From contig NZ_JAFKOJ010000002.1 in NCBI RefSeq assembly GCF_017303275.1, positions 682,001-746,000 of the forward strand: DNA of 64,000 nucleotides. Direction: 5' to 3'. Shown in pieces: positions 43,901-54,442 of this stretch (positions are counted from its first letter, which is position 1; each line of letters starts with the position of its first letter). A program made the position numbers and the translations under genes. The DNA is from Bacillus sp. NTK034 (lineage in GTDB: Bacteria > Bacillota > Bacilli > Bacillales > Cytobacillaceae). Under the pieces are notes generated by a model, which was not told where the DNA came from, did not search any database, and worked only from the letters and a program-made list of their open reading frames with translations.

Positions 43901-44842
43901 TCAGTACGCCAGAACTTCCATTACCTTGCGAACTGAATCTGCCGATTTATCGAGGGCAGCTTTTTCCTCGCTTGTCAGTTCTAGTTCTATTACTTTTTCA
44001 ATTCCGTTTGCTCCAAGGATTGCAGGCACACCCAGATAGATTCCTTCGTAGCCATATTCTCCTTCAAGGTAAGCAATCGAAGGCAGAACACGTCGCTGAT
44101 CTTTAAGGATAGCTTCACACATTTCCACAAGGGAAGCTGCTGGAGCATAGTATGCACTTCCGTTGCCTAATAAGTTGACGATTTCTCCGCCGCCTTTACG
44201 TGTGCGCTCAACAATGGCATCAAGTCGATCTTTTGAAATTAATGTTTCCAAAGGAATGCCGCCTGCATATGAATAGCGGACCATCGGAACCATGTCATCA
44301 CCGTGTCCGCCAAGTACGAATCCTGTAATGTCTTTAACAGACAAATTTAGTTCCTGAGCAACAAATGTGCGGAAACGGGCTGTATCAAGAACGCCCGATT
44401 GTCCAATTACACGGTTTTTCGGGAATCCTGATTCTTTGAAAACTGTATAGGTCATCGCATCGACTGGATTAGTCAGAACCACAATATAGCTATTTGGGGA
44501 ATGTGCTGCAATCTCCTGAGCTACACTTTTCATAATCTTCTGGTTTGTTTGTACAAGGTCGTCCCGGCTCATTCCCGGCTTCCGTGCAATGCCTGCTGTA
44601 ATAACGACAATGTCAGAGTCCTTTGTATCTTCATAGCTTGAAGTACCCGTGATGTTCGCATCGAAACCTTGAACTGGACTTGCTTCAAGCATATCAAGAG
44701 CTTTTCCCTTTGTCGGATTTTCCATTTGCGGAATATCGACCAGTACAACGTCTCCAAGTTCCTTTTGGGCAAGCAAAAATGCGGTTGTTGCTCCAGTAAA
44801 ACCTCCACCGATTACAGAAATCTTTTTGCGTTTCAATGACAT
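43901..44842 (-). CDS. mdh: Malate dehydrogenase
   Basis: Oxidises malate to oxaloacetate with NAD in the TCA cycle. It has 313 residues and is the LDH-like tetrameric type of Bacillus. The NAD-binding motif GGGFTGA is at 12-18, Arg87 and Arg93 (ARKPGMSR) bind substrate, and the catalytic His180 is in [17 protein letters not shown] precedes the ATG. It follows icd in the citZ-icd-mdh order, but the 375-base gap contains two perfect hairpins and repeat A5, so differential expression or mRNA processing is likely. Confidence 0.97.
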   Translation of the reverse strand: MSLKRKKISVIGGGFTGATTAFLLAQKELGDVVLVDIPQMENPTKGKALDMLEASPVQGFDANITGTSSYEDTKDSDIVVITAGIARKPGMSRDDLVQTNQKIMKSVAQEIAAHSPNSYIVVLTNPVDAMTYTVFKESGFPKNRVIGQSGVLDTARFRTFVAQELNLSVKDITGFVLGGHGDDMVPMVRYSYAGGIPLETLISKDRLDAIVERTRKGGGEIVNLLGNGSAYYAPAASLVEMCEAILKDQRRVLPSIAYLEGEYGYEGIYLGVPAILGANGIEKVIELELTSEEKAALDKSADSVRKVMEVLAY

Positions 44843-44899
44843 GAGCAGTTCCTCCTTTAGGAAATGAAAGTATCAGGAATTTGCATTCCTTATGTAAGA

Positions 44900-44920
44900 G
44901 GCTGTTTTAATAAAACAGCC
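44900..44920. other. Perfect hairpin in the mdh leader
   Basis: GGCTGTTTTAATAAAACAGCC: 9-bp arms around a three-base centre, 58 bases ahead of the mdh start. No T-run follows on either strand, so RNA stability or processing is more likely than termination. Confidence 0.6.
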
Positions 44921-45028
44921 ATCCTATTAACTTTACACATTCATCATTTACATAAATCGCCGGCTGTCCAGCTTCAGAAATTTCCCCAAGAAGCAATCTA
45001 AATAACACTGCAGAAATAGTATATTAGG

Positions 45029-45063
45029 CAAAAGCGCCTTTTATTAAAGGCGCTTTCGTTTTT
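45029..45063. terminator. Hairpin between icd and mdh
   Basis: 11-bp arms AAAGCGCCTTT / AAAGGCGCTTT with a four-base loop. A T-run (CGTTTTTC) follows on the plus strand; the minus side, where icd and mdh lie, ends only TTTTG. It may act as a weak attenuator within the operon. Confidence 0.6.
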
Positions 45064-45088
45064 CATAAATAAAAAAGTATAAAAATCT

Positions 45089-45219
45089 GAACTTCGATAA
45101 CTGTCTAGCTCCAGCGCCTAGCCCCTCGGGTCATAAGCCAAATCACTCCAGAAATCAGGATTTCCTGCATGATTCGTCTTATGCCTGTCGGGGCTGATCA
45201 AGGCGCTTCCGCTTTTCTT
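45089..45219 (-). repeat. Repeat family A, copy A5 between icd and mdh
   Basis: About 131 bp in inverse orientation to A1. It starts on the minus strand with AGAAAAGCGGAAGCGCCTTG directly at the icd stop codon and ends AGCTAGACAGTTATCGAAGT. The central part holds another sequence than A1 and A2, so members are mosaics. Confidence 0.82.
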
Positions 45220-46486
45220 ATTCCATATTTTTAATTAATTCGTCTGCAAATTCCGAGCATTTCACTTCAGTTGCTCCATCCATTAGACGGGCAAAATCAT
45301 ATGTTACGACTTTTGAAGCGATAGATTTTTCCATAGATTTAACGATCATGTTTGCAGCTTCGTTCCATCCAAGGTGTTCAAGCATTAATACACCTGAAAG
45401 AATAACAGAAGAAGGGTTAACCTTATCAAGACCAGCATACTTTGGAGCTGTACCATGAGTTGCTTCAAAGATCGCATGTCCAGTTTCATAGTTAATGTTT
45501 GCTCCTGGAGCAATACCAATGCCGCCAACCTGTGCAGCAAGTGCGTCAGAAATATAATCGCCGTTCAAGTTCATTGTCGCAACAACATCAAACTCATTTG
45601 GACGTGTAAGGATCTGCTGAAGGAAGATATCAGCAATCGCATCTTTAACGATAATTTTGCCAGCTGCTTCTGCATCTGCCTGTGCTTTGTTCGCAGCATC
45701 AACACCCTGTTCATCTTTAATGCGGTCATATTGAGCCCAAGTGAATACTTTTTCTCCGTACTCTCTTTCAGCAAGCTCATAACCCCAGTTTTTAAAGGCA
45801 CCCTCAGTAAATTTCATGATATTGCCTTTATGTACAAGTGTAAGAGATTTACGGCCTTCTTTGATTGCATACTCGATGGCAGCGCGTACAAGGCGGCTAG
45901 TTCCTTCTTCTGATACAGGCTTAATGCCGATGCCTGAAGTTTCCGGGAAGCGGATCTTATTAACACCCATTTCATCCTTAAGGAATGAGATTAGTTTTTT
46001 AACCTCATCAGAGCCTTTTGCATACTCAATGCCGGCATAAATATCTTCAGTATTTTCACGGAAAATAACCATGTCAGTATCCTGAGGGCGCTTAACTGGA
46101 GAAGGAACTCCTTCAAACCAGCGGACCGGACGAAGACACACGAATAGGTCAAGTTCCTGGCGAAGCGCAACGTTCAGGGAGCGGATGCCGCCGCCGATTG
46201 GTGTTGTTAACGGTCCTTTGATTGCAATAAGATATTCATTGATCACATCAAGTGTTTCAGAAGGAAGCCACTCACCAGTCTGGTTAAAAGCTTTTTCTCC
46301 TGCTAATACTTCTTTCCAGACAAGCTTGCGCTCACCTTTATATGCTTTTTCAACAGAAGCATCCAATACACGGGAAGCTGCTGCCCAAATATCAGGGCCT
46401 GTTCCGTCTCCTTCGATAAAAGGGACGATTGGATTATTTGGTACGTTTAATACACCATTAGTTACTGTGATTTTTTCACCTTGCAT
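45218..46486 (-). CDS. icd: Isocitrate dehydrogenase (NADP)
   Basis: Converts isocitrate to 2-oxoglutarate with NADP, a major NADPH source. It has 422 residues, nearly the same length as B. subtilis Icd. The substrate loop [15 protein letters not shown] contains Ser103, the residue phosphorylated in the E. coli enzyme. The dehydrogenase signature [20 protein letters not shown] and the NADP site HGTAPKYAG are present. The start is the ATG at 46486 behind GGAGGG. The frame is open 25 codons further up, overlapping the leader, and is rejected. Repeat A5 touches the stop codon. Confidence 0.97.
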   Translation of the reverse strand: MQGEKITVTNGVLNVPNNPIVPFIEGDGTGPDIWAAASRVLDASVEKAYKGERKLVWKEVLAGEKAFNQTGEWLPSETLDVINEYLIAIKGPLTTPIGGGIRSLNVALRQELDLFVCLRPVRWFEGVPSPVKRPQDTDMVIFRENTEDIYAGIEYAKGSDEVKKLISFLKDEMGVNKIRFPETSGIGIKPVSEEGTSRLVRAAIEYAIKEGRKSLTLVHKGNIMKFTEGAFKNWGYELAEREYGEKVFTWAQYDRIKDEQGVDAANKAQADAEAAGKIIVKDAIADIFLQQILTRPNEFDVVATMNLNGDYISDALAAQVGGIGIAPGANINYETGHAIFEATHGTAPKYAGLDKVNPSSVILSGVLMLEHLGWNEAANMIVKSMEKSIASKVVTYDFARLMDGATEVKCSEFADELIKNME

Positions 46487-46696
46487 TGTTATACCCTCCA
46501 TTTTGAAAAGTGTGCGAGCATCAGCCTTTTTATTTATATAGTCTGCGGCACGATGCTGCATCAGTATATCAGAATCAAAGGTTAGAAGGCATTTGCCCCT
46601 AACCTTTTCCCTGCTCTCTCTATTACAGCAATTTTTTGATAAAAAGTAAAATGCTGAGTAATAATTTTAGTTCTATTAATCTGCTTTTTCTGCTTT

Positions 46697-47818
46697 TTAA
46701 AGGCCTCTTTGCTCTACTGGCACATATTTTTGCATTCCAGGGCCAGTATAGTCAGCACGTGGGCGGATCAGACGATTATTCTCATATTGTTCAAGAATAT
46801 GAGCCAGCCATCCGGATACGCGGCTTACAGCGAAAATCGGCGTGAACAGGTCGTGGTCGATTCCCAGGCTGTGGTATACAGATGCAGAATAGAAGTCGAC
46901 ATTTGGCGGAAGTTTTTTCTCCCCGGTAACAATCGCTTCAATTTGCGTGGACATTTCGTACCAGTGTGGTTCCCCGGTAAGTTCTGTAAGCTTTTTGGAC
47001 ATTTCTCTTAAATGCTTGGCACGAGGGTCGCCCTGACGGTATACACGATGCCCAAAGCCCATGATTTTCTCTTTCTTTTCAAGCTTTTCACGGATATAAG
47101 GCTCCACGTTTTCAAGAGTGCTGATTTCAGTAAGCATTTTCATTACCGCTTCATTGGCACCGCCATGCAGCGGCCCTTTTAAAGCGCCAATTGCAGCTGT
47201 AACTCCGGAATAAATATCTGACAATGTGGCTACACATACACGTGCAGTAAAAGTGGAAGCATTTAGTTCATGGTCAGCATGAAGAACCAGTGCTTTATTA
47301 AATGCTTCAATCGCGATTGGTTCAGGCTCTTTGCCTGTAAGCATGTATAGGAAGTTGGCTGCAAATCCAAGATCTGTTCTAGGAGCAATTGGCTCAAGGC
47401 CTTTTCTTACTCTAGCAAAAGCCGTTACGATAGCGGGCATTTTAGCTTGAAGGCGGATTGCTTTTTTATAATTTGCTTCTTCATCCATCTGGTCTGCTTC
47501 TTCATCATAAAGACCTAATAAAGACACTGCAGAACGAAGGGCAGCCATTGGATGCACTTTGTCAATTGGATATGTTTTAAAATGGTTCAGAACTTCCTCT
47601 GGAAGAGAGTAGTTTGCTGCAAGCTGACTCTTTAACTCATCCAGCTGGGATTGAGTAGGAAGCTTTCTGTGCCATAAAAGATAAATAACCTCTTCAAAGC
47701 TTGCATTTTCAGCTAAATCATCAATATTGTAGCCTGCATAGGTTAATGTATCGTCTATGATGGAGCTGATAGACGAAGTAGTAGCTACTACCCCTTCAAG
47801 ACCGCGTGTTACTGTCAT
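46697..47818 (-). CDS. citZ: Citrate synthase
   Basis: Condenses acetyl-CoA and oxaloacetate to citrate. It has 373 residues, the short dimeric Gram-positive type without the NADH-sensing N-terminal domain. The catalytic histidines are His218 in GPLHGGANEAV and His257 in MGFGHRVY; the catalytic Asp is in the region near residue 308 (YHSLGIDHDLFTPIFAV). The start is the ATG at 47818 (MTVTRGLEGVVATTSS) behind AAGGAGAG; 21 in-frame codons upstream are rejected. A predicted promoter lies 436 bases upstream. It opens the citZ-icd-mdh operon. Confidence 0.97.
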   Translation of the reverse strand: MTVTRGLEGVVATTSSISSIIDDTLTYAGYNIDDLAENASFEEVIYLLWHRKLPTQSQLDELKSQLAANYSLPEEVLNHFKTYPIDKVHPMAALRSAVSLLGLYDEEADQMDEEANYKKAIRLQAKMPAIVTAFARVRKGLEPIAPRTDLGFAANFLYMLTGKEPEPIAIEAFNKALVLHADHELNASTFTARVCVATLSDIYSGVTAAIGALKGPLHGGANEAVMKMLTEISTLENVEPYIREKLEKKEKIMGFGHRVYRQGDPRAKHLREMSKKLTELTGEPHWYEMSTQIEAIVTGEKKLPPNVDFYSASVYHSLGIDHDLFTPIFAVSRVSGWLAHILEQYENNRLIRPRADYTGPGMQKYVPVEQRGL

Positions 47819-48253
47819 ACCGAATCTCTCCTTTACATAATAAAATTTCCCCATACCCATTTTTGTCTGTACATTAAACATAAGTAAGCCGGACCTGATT
47901 TTTCATTTTTCAGAAAAGCTTCCTTGTCATGTCCACATTCTGTTTTATCTTTATTATGAACACTTTATAGGGCTGCAGGACAGCCATTGCAAAGCCGGCT
48001 GTATTAGCCGATCTACAGACCAAAACCATGAAAGGTGAAACTTCCATTTAATGAAAGGGCACTCCCCGATATACGGAAGAAATAAACTTTCTTTTGGCAT
48101 GCATTCCATCGAGCGGTTGCTCGGTACTCTTTAAAAAAAAGAAAATGCTTACATTTTGTCTGAATAGAAAAAAATAAAATATATTAATAACATTTTAATA
48201 GAGCTTAACTGAATATAATAGGTACCGTGAAATAGGTTACGCTTACAAGTCCT

Positions 48254-48282
48254 ATTATAAACAATTATCTGACTTTTGTGAA
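48254..48282 (-). promoter_or_regulatory. Predicted SigA promoter of citZ
   Basis: Minus strand: -35 TTCACA (5 of 6), 17-bp spacer, consensus -10 TATAAT. It would give a leader of about 430 bases. No convincing CcpC site (ATAA-N7-TTAT) was found in 47819-48253, and the leader has no recognisable gene. Confidence 0.6.
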
Positions 48283-48356
48283 TGAAAAGCACTTAAAATG
48301 TTAAAAAATATTATTTTTCAAAAAAAGTTTATTTACATTATTGCCCAAGGGCAATA

Positions 48357-48437
48357 AGAAAAGCGGAAGCGCCTTGCCCATCCCCGACACCTCGAGGGGA
48401 AAGGCTGCTTGCGCTAGACAGACATCAAAGTTCAAAG
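48357..48437 (+). repeat. Repeat family A, internally deleted copy A4
   Basis: About 81 bp with both family ends (AGAAAAGCGGAAGCGCCTTG and GGCTGCTTGCGCTAGACAGA) and the centre missing, like A3. It lies between ytwI and the citZ promoter. Confidence 0.85.
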
Positions 48438-48483
48438 TTTTCTTTCTTCTTTTCAAAAAATCTATCATGGGCACTTTAATCAT

Positions 48484-48945
48484 TCATTTAAAGAGTTCAA
48501 AGATTTTCATTGCCATATACGCAATTCCTGCCCCTATCAGAGGACCGACGGCAACACCTTTAAAAAGGGAAACAGCAAGAATGGTCCCAAGAACAAGAGC
48601 AGTTGTTATATGAGGGTCTTCAGCCAGCATAACAATGCCGCCTTTAGCCAGCAGCGCAACTGCAATCCCTGAGACAAGGGCAACCCATGCATAAGGGGAC
48701 CTGAATGCTCCGCCTAAATCCCGGAAGCCGATTTCACCGCTTGCTATAGGTGCCAGGACAGCGATTGTAATAATGGTTACACCCCAGTTAATCCCTTTAG
48801 ACTGCAGGAATGAAAAGGCTTTTGAATCGAGGCCGGCTGCTTTAAGGACAATCAATACAAAGACAGCAATAATCAATGATTGATTTTTTGCTATTACACC
48901 TATACCCAGCAAAAGAAACAAAAAAATGAGCGGTTGGGAAAACAT
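48484..48945 (-). CDS. ytwI: DUF441-family membrane protein YtwI
   Basis: A 153-residue integral membrane protein of unknown function in the DUF441 family. Four hydrophobic segments are seen, at about 4-38, 52-70, 85-105 and 115-150, with the family sequence FSFLQSKGINWGVTIITIAVLAPIASGEI (about 45-73). Location between citZ and the divergent ytvI agrees with B. subtilis ytwI. The ATG has a weak GGTGAA ribosome-binding site. Confidence 0.87.
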   Translation of the reverse strand: MFSQPLIFLFLLLGIGVIAKNQSLIIAVFVLIVLKAAGLDSKAFSFLQSKGINWGVTIITIAVLAPIASGEIGFRDLGGAFRSPYAWVALVSGIAVALLAKGGIVMLAEDPHITTALVLGTILAVSLFKGVAVGPLIGAGIAYMAMKIFELFK

Positions 48946-49171
48946 TTGCTAATTCACCTGCCAGCTTTCTATATTATCGTAACATAATTTAATTCAATTT
49001 AATAATTTATGAGTTCTTTACCGGATTTTAATAAATAGAATAAGTATTACTAGACAATAGCTAATTATTTTTAGCTCCATCAAAAATAATGTATGATATG
49101 ACTAATAACATTACATAAAAGCTGCAGCTGCAATGACTTAGTCTGTTTTAATTAAATAAGGAGGCTATTAC

Positions 49172-50290
49172 TTGAACCCGGCATATATCTATCGGACCGT
49201 AAGATTTTTCTTTGTCATTGGAGTAGTGATCTTAAGTCTCTATGCTTTCGTATATTTATCCAAAGTGACTTACCCTTTCATTATTGGACTGGCAATTGCC
49301 TTTCTAATAAATCCCTTTGTCAACATGATGGAAGTTAAATGGAAAATACCCAGGGCTCTTGCAGTTCTCATCGCTCTGATTCTTATCTTTGCCATTTTTG
49401 CTGGATTAATCACCTTGCTGGTGGCAGAGATCGTATCTGGTGCGGATTATTTGGCAAAAGTAGTGCCGCAGCACCTCGATACTTTGATTGACTTTATTGA
49501 GCAGTTCTTTGCTGGGCAAATCATCCCTCTTTATAACCAGCTTGCAAGTTTATTTAATAATCTTGGCACCGGCCAGCAGGATACCATAATGACGAACATA
49601 GAAAATGTCGGGAAGCAATTTGGCTCCACACTGGGAGATTTTATCCAGGCATTTTTCGAGAAAATCCCAAACATCCTTTCCTGGTTTCCCAATGCAGCAA
49701 CTGTCCTGATTTTCTCGCTGCTGGCCACTTTTTTCATCAGCAAGGATTGGCATAGGCTGTCAGGCCTCTTCAGCCGCATACTGCCCACCCGTGCAAAAAA
49801 GAGCGGCAGAACTGTATTTGCCGATCTGCAGAAGGCCTTGTTTGGCTTCGTCAAGGCACAGGCAACCTTAGTATCTATTACGACTGTTATCATACTTGCC
49901 GGACTGCTGATATTGCGTGTCGATTATGCAATTACGATTGCACTTGTGACTGGCCTTGTCGATATCATTCCCTATCTTGGCACAGGACTGATTTTTGTGC
50001 CATGGATCATCTATGAGGCAATCGGCGGAGAAATGAGCAGGGCAATCGGACTTGGCATTCTTTATATCATCGTATTGGCACAGCGCCAGATAATGGAGCC
50101 GAAAATTCTTTCATCAAGCATTGGACTTGATCCTTTGGCTACTCTGATTGCTTTATTTGTCGGTTTTAAACTGATTGGATTTTTGGGCTTAATCGCCGGT
50201 CCGGTTACTCTTGTACTCATCACCACTCTTCATAAAGCTGGAGTATTCAGGGATATCTGGATGTTTATAAAAGGCAATGAAGCAGATTAA
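49172..50290 (+). CDS. ytvI: Sporulation integral membrane protein YtvI (AI-2E family)
   Basis: A 372-residue membrane protein of the AI-2E/PerM transporter-like family. The Bacillus member is annotated as a sporulation protein without a proven substrate. About eight hydrophobic segments are seen: two near the N-terminus (11-33, 36-50), two at 61-85, and a cluster from 165 to 355 that includes ALVTGLVDIIPYLGTGLIFVPW, the family's most conserved part. The start is TTG at 49172 behind AAGGAGG. It is divergent from ytwI and converges on fxsA. Confidence 0.9.
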   Translation: MNPAYIYRTVRFFFVIGVVILSLYAFVYLSKVTYPFIIGLAIAFLINPFVNMMEVKWKIPRALAVLIALILIFAIFAGLITLLVAEIVSGADYLAKVVPQHLDTLIDFIEQFFAGQIIPLYNQLASLFNNLGTGQQDTIMTNIENVGKQFGSTLGDFIQAFFEKIPNILSWFPNAATVLIFSLLATFFISKDWHRLSGLFSRILPTRAKKSGRTVFADLQKALFGFVKAQATLVSITTVIILAGLLILRVDYAITIALVTGLVDIIPYLGTGLIFVPWIIYEAIGGEMSRAIGLGILYIIVLAQRQIMEPKILSSSIGLDPLATLIALFVGFKLIGFLGLIAGPVTLVLITTLHKAGVFRDIWMFIKGNEAD

Positions 50291-50408
50291 GTTGAAGAAC
50301 CTGAATATGGGCATCGCTTTCAATCAGGCTATGTAATGGATTAACTATTTGGCACTTTACATAACCATAAGGCGTGAAAATACCAGAAAATATAGATGAT
50401 AATAAAAT

Positions 50409-50445
50409 AAACAAGCCGCTCCCATTTATAGGAGCGGCTTTATAT
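50409..50445. terminator. Bidirectional terminator between ytvI and fxsA
   Basis: 10-bp stem AAGCCGCTCC / GGAGCGGCTT with AT-rich flanks on both sides. Confidence 0.85.
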
Positions 50446-50455
50446 ATAGCTGTTT

Positions 50456-50842
50456 TCACCTGATTATCGTGATCGTTCCCTTGTTCATCCATTTTTTCAG
50501 ACCTATATACAGGATGTTTTTAAATACTTTTCTTGCAGAAGGAAGAAGCAATGTAAAACCTAATGCATCTGTAATAAATCCGGGTGCAAGAAGCAAGGTG
50601 CCTCCAATAAGAATGCAGGCCCCATCAAGAATGGCATCCCCAGGCATTTGCCCGCAGCGAAGCTGATCCTGTATTTTTCTTATTGTTTCAATGCCCTGTT
50701 TTTTAGCCAGATAAGCACCGAGAACGCCTGTAAACAAGATAATCGCAATAGTAGGCCATAGCCCAATTGTGTTCCCTGATAGAAGTAAAACACCAATTTC
50801 AGCAGCAGGGACGATTATCATCAGCAAGAGAATGTAGCGCAT
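50456..50842 (-). CDS. fxsA: FxsA-family membrane protein
   Basis: A 128-residue cytoplasmic-membrane protein of the FxsA family (in E. coli, suppressor of F exclusion of phage T7; role in Bacillus unknown). It has N-terminal membrane segments (about 3-20 and 27-45), an amphipathic stretch (AKKQGIETIRKIQDQLRCGQMP), a third hydrophobic region with GGTLLLAPGFITDALGFTLLLP (about 74-95) and a basic C-terminus. The start is the ATG at 50842 behind GAGGTGG. It follows pyk in the chromosome order of B. subtilis. Confidence 0.9.
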   Translation of the reverse strand: MRYILLLMIIVPAAEIGVLLLSGNTIGLWPTIAIILFTGVLGAYLAKKQGIETIRKIQDQLRCGQMPGDAILDGACILIGGTLLLAPGFITDALGFTLLLPSARKVFKNILYIGLKKWMNKGTITIIR

Positions 50843-50928
50843 CAAGCCACCTCTATTTTGTATAAGACTTACTTTTATTATACCAAACATGGAACTGAGA
50901 ATATAACAATTTGTCTAATCCCAGGAAT

Positions 50929-50960
50929 CAAAAAAGGAAGGAGAACCCCTTCCTTTTTTA
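50929..50960 (-). terminator. Terminator of pfkA-pyk
   Basis: Minus strand stem AAAGGAAGG / CCTTCCTTT followed by further T. It lies just past the pyk stop. Confidence 0.88.
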
Positions 50961-50966
50961 GTCTAA

Positions 50967-52727
50967 TTACAGTACGCTTGCATGGCCGTTATAAATGACG
51001 CCGCGCTGCGAATCGACTGTTACTTCCTGTCCATCTTTGAGAAGGGTTGTTGCTTGTTCAACCCCTACAATGACAGGTATGCCAATATTAAGGCCTACAA
51101 CAGCCGCATGGCTTGTAAGCCCGCCTTCTTCTGTAATAAGTGCACTGCATTTTTCAATAGCAGGCACCATTTCACGGTCAGAACCGATGGTAACCAGAAT
51201 AGACCCTTCTGTTACTTTTGCCAATGCTTCCTCTGCATTTCTAGCCACAACGACTTTTCCAAAGGCTGATTTGCGCCCGATTCCTTGCGCCTTAGCCAGG
51301 ATATCCCCCACCACATGAATTTTCATTAAATTGGTGGTGCCAGCTTCACCAACAGGTACTCCAGCTGTAATAACAACTAAATCTCCTGATGCAACAATGC
51401 CGCTGTTCACACTTTCCTCAACTGCAATATCAAGCATATCGTCTGTAGTAGACGCTTTTTGGCCAATTTGAGGATAAACACCCCATGTTAAAGATAAACG
51501 GCGTGAAACATAGTCATTTGATGTAACAGCAACAATAGGAGCTTTTGGACGGTACTTTGAGATCATTCTTGCTGTATGGCCACTCTCAGTTGGTGTAATA
51601 ATTGCGTTAACATCAAGGTTTAGAGCTGTATGTGCCACGGATTGTCCAATCGCATCAGTAATGTTATGTTCATTATCTTTGCTTCGGTTTGATAGGATTT
51701 CTTTATGGTCTAATGCAGATTCTGCTCTTGACGCGATGTTGTGCATCGTCTGCACAGCCTCGACAGGATAAGAGCCTGCAGCCGTTTCGCCTGATAACAT
51801 GATAGCATCAGTACCATCGAAAATGGCATTTGCCACATCACTCGCTTCTGCGCGTGTTGGGCGGGGGTTGCGCTGCATGGAATCCAGCATTTGTGTTGCA
51901 GTAATAACAGGTTTACCCTGTGCATTGCACTTTTTAATTAATTTTTTTTGCACGAGCGGAACTTCTTCTGCTGGAATTTCAACACCAAGGTCTCCGCGCG
52001 CTACCATTAGACCGTCGGAAATTTCAAGAATTTCATCAATATTATCCACACCTTCCTGATTTTCAATCTTAGGAATGATGTTGATATAAGAGGCATTGTG
52101 CTCTTCAAGCAGCTGTCTGATTTCCAAAACATCAGACGCTCTGCGGACAAAAGAAGCAGCGATGAAATCGACGCCCTGTTCGATTCCGAATATGATGTCC
52201 TGAGCATCTTTCTCCGTTATGCCAGGAAGATTCACGGATACCCCCGGAACGTTGACGCCTTTTTTATTTTTAAGTGTTCCGCTATTTAAGATTTTTGTGT
52301 GAATTTCACTGTTGGCTTTATCGATTTTTGTCACTTCAAGACCAATTAAACCGTCGTCAAGCAGAATTTTGCTTCCTGTGTGCACATCTTCAATAAGCCC
52401 TGCATATGTAACGGAAAACTTATCTGCTGTTCCTTCAACCTCGTTCATGGAGATAATAATGTTTTCCCCGGCTCTCAGTTCAATCGCACCATCCTGCATA
52501 TTGTTTGTGCGGATTTCCGGTCCTTTGGTATCCAAAAGAATCGCTACTGTTTTGCCGGTCTTTTCTGAAGCCACACGGATATTCTGAATTCTCTGTCCAT
52601 GCTCCTGAAAATCACCATGGGAGAAATTTAAACGGGCAACATTCATCCCTGCTTCAATAAGCTGTGTTAACTTTTCAACACTTTCACTGGCAGGTCCAAT
52701 AGTACAAACGATTTTCGTTTTACGCAT
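50967..52727 (-). CDS. pyk: Pyruvate kinase
   Basis: Makes pyruvate and ATP from phosphoenolpyruvate. The 586 residues include the C-terminal extra domain found in Bacillus enzymes, related to the phosphohistidine domain of PEP synthase ([20 protein letters not shown], about 530-549). The catalytic barrel has [21 protein letters not shown], and the active-site segment [17 protein letters not shown] with its catalytic lysine. AGGAGG precedes the ATG. pfkA lies directly upstream, but a full family-A repeat now separates the two. Confidence 0.97.
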   Translation of the reverse strand: MRKTKIVCTIGPASESVEKLTQLIEAGMNVARLNFSHGDFQEHGQRIQNIRVASEKTGKTVAILLDTKGPEIRTNNMQDGAIELRAGENIIISMNEVEGTADKFSVTYAGLIEDVHTGSKILLDDGLIGLEVTKIDKANSEIHTKILNSGTLKNKKGVNVPGVSVNLPGITEKDAQDIIFGIEQGVDFIAASFVRRASDVLEIRQLLEEHNASYINIIPKIENQEGVDNIDEILEISDGLMVARGDLGVEIPAEEVPLVQKKLIKKCNAQGKPVITATQMLDSMQRNPRPTRAEASDVANAIFDGTDAIMLSGETAAGSYPVEAVQTMHNIASRAESALDHKEILSNRSKDNEHNITDAIGQSVAHTALNLDVNAIITPTESGHTARMISKYRPKAPIVAVTSNDYVSRRLSLTWGVYPQIGQKASTTDDMLDIAVEESVNSGIVASGDLVVITAGVPVGEAGTTNLMKIHVVGDILAKAQGIGRKSAFGKVVVARNAEEALAKVTEGSILVTIGSDREMVPAIEKCSALITEEGGLTSHAAVVGLNIGIPVIVGVEQATTLLKDGQEVTVDSQRGVIYNGHASVL

Positions 52728-52763
52728 AATAATTTACCTCCTGATTTGATGCAGCTTGAATAC

Positions 52764-53016
52764 AAGAAAACTTAAGCGCCTTGCCCACCCCCGACAAGCA
52801 CAAGACGAGCCTCTCGGAAAGGCGTTCTTTGCCTTTTTGGGAGGATCGCCCGAAGTGTGGAGGCGACTGCCCAGGGACGACAGGCATAAGACGGTTCCTG
52901 TAAGAAGGCGTTTTTCCTTCTGAAAGGATACGGCTTATGACCCCGAGTCCCTAGGAGCCGAAACAAGACAAGCTTGTGACCTCGAGGGGATAGGCTGCTT
53001 GCGCTAGACAGTTATC
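52764..53016 (+). repeat. Repeat family A, full-length copy A2 between pfkA and pyk
   Basis: About 253 bp closely matching A1 block by block, including ACAAGACGAGCCTC, GGAAAGGCGTTCTTTGCCTT, AGACGGTTCCTGTAAGAAGG and GGCTGCTTGCGCTAGACAGT. It fills most of the 342-base gap between the pfkA stop and the pyk start. Confidence 0.92.
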
Positions 53017-53069
53017 TTGTCAGCACAGGACCTTTTTGGGCGCATTGTGCTGGTTAATATGTGACAAAT

Positions 53070-54050
<981 letters not shown>

Positions 54051-54407
54051 TTATATAAAAATAAGAAAGCGTGTTGTCTGATGCGCTGTTTATTAACAGC
54101 CTATAAACCATGGACACGCCTGCCCAGGAATTTTGTATGTAATATAGGCTCTTTATGTAAAGCAGAGCATAGTCTGCTTATCTTATTATTGAACAAAACG
54201 CTATTGAATATTTCTAAAATACCATGAAGAAGGGAGCATCTCAACTTAATCACGCAAATTCAAGGAAATACAGAATTGTCGGGATACTGAAAGCGTTTTA
54301 TATTGAAAACCTGTATTTTTTCACTTTGAAAGCGGGATTATCATGTAAGCCTCCCGCTGGCGAAGATAGGCTTCCATTCGGCACCAGGGTGCAATACGGA
54401 TGTGCAA

Positions 54408-54442
54408 AAAATAAAAGCGTGCCCGAAAGCACGCTTTTATTT
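54408..54442 (-). terminator. Terminator of accDA
   Basis: Minus strand 10-bp stem AAAAGCGTGC / GCACGCTTTT followed by ATTTTTTG. It overlaps the accA stop codon. Confidence 0.9.

Noticed and set aside
44900..44920. The perfect hairpin as the start of an mdh riboswitch or a terminator.
   Set aside because: No T-run and no resemblance to a known riboswitch core; kept only as a hairpin.
47950..47975. AT-rich ATAAAG/ATAATAAAG sequence ahead of citZ as a CcpC site.
   Set aside because: The two halves are direct, not the required ATAA-N7-TTAT dyad.
54286..54303. CTGAAAGCGTTTTATA as a CcpA (cre) site for pfkA.
   Set aside because: The left half fits, but the right half lacks the conserved CA, and it is about 260 bases from pfkA.
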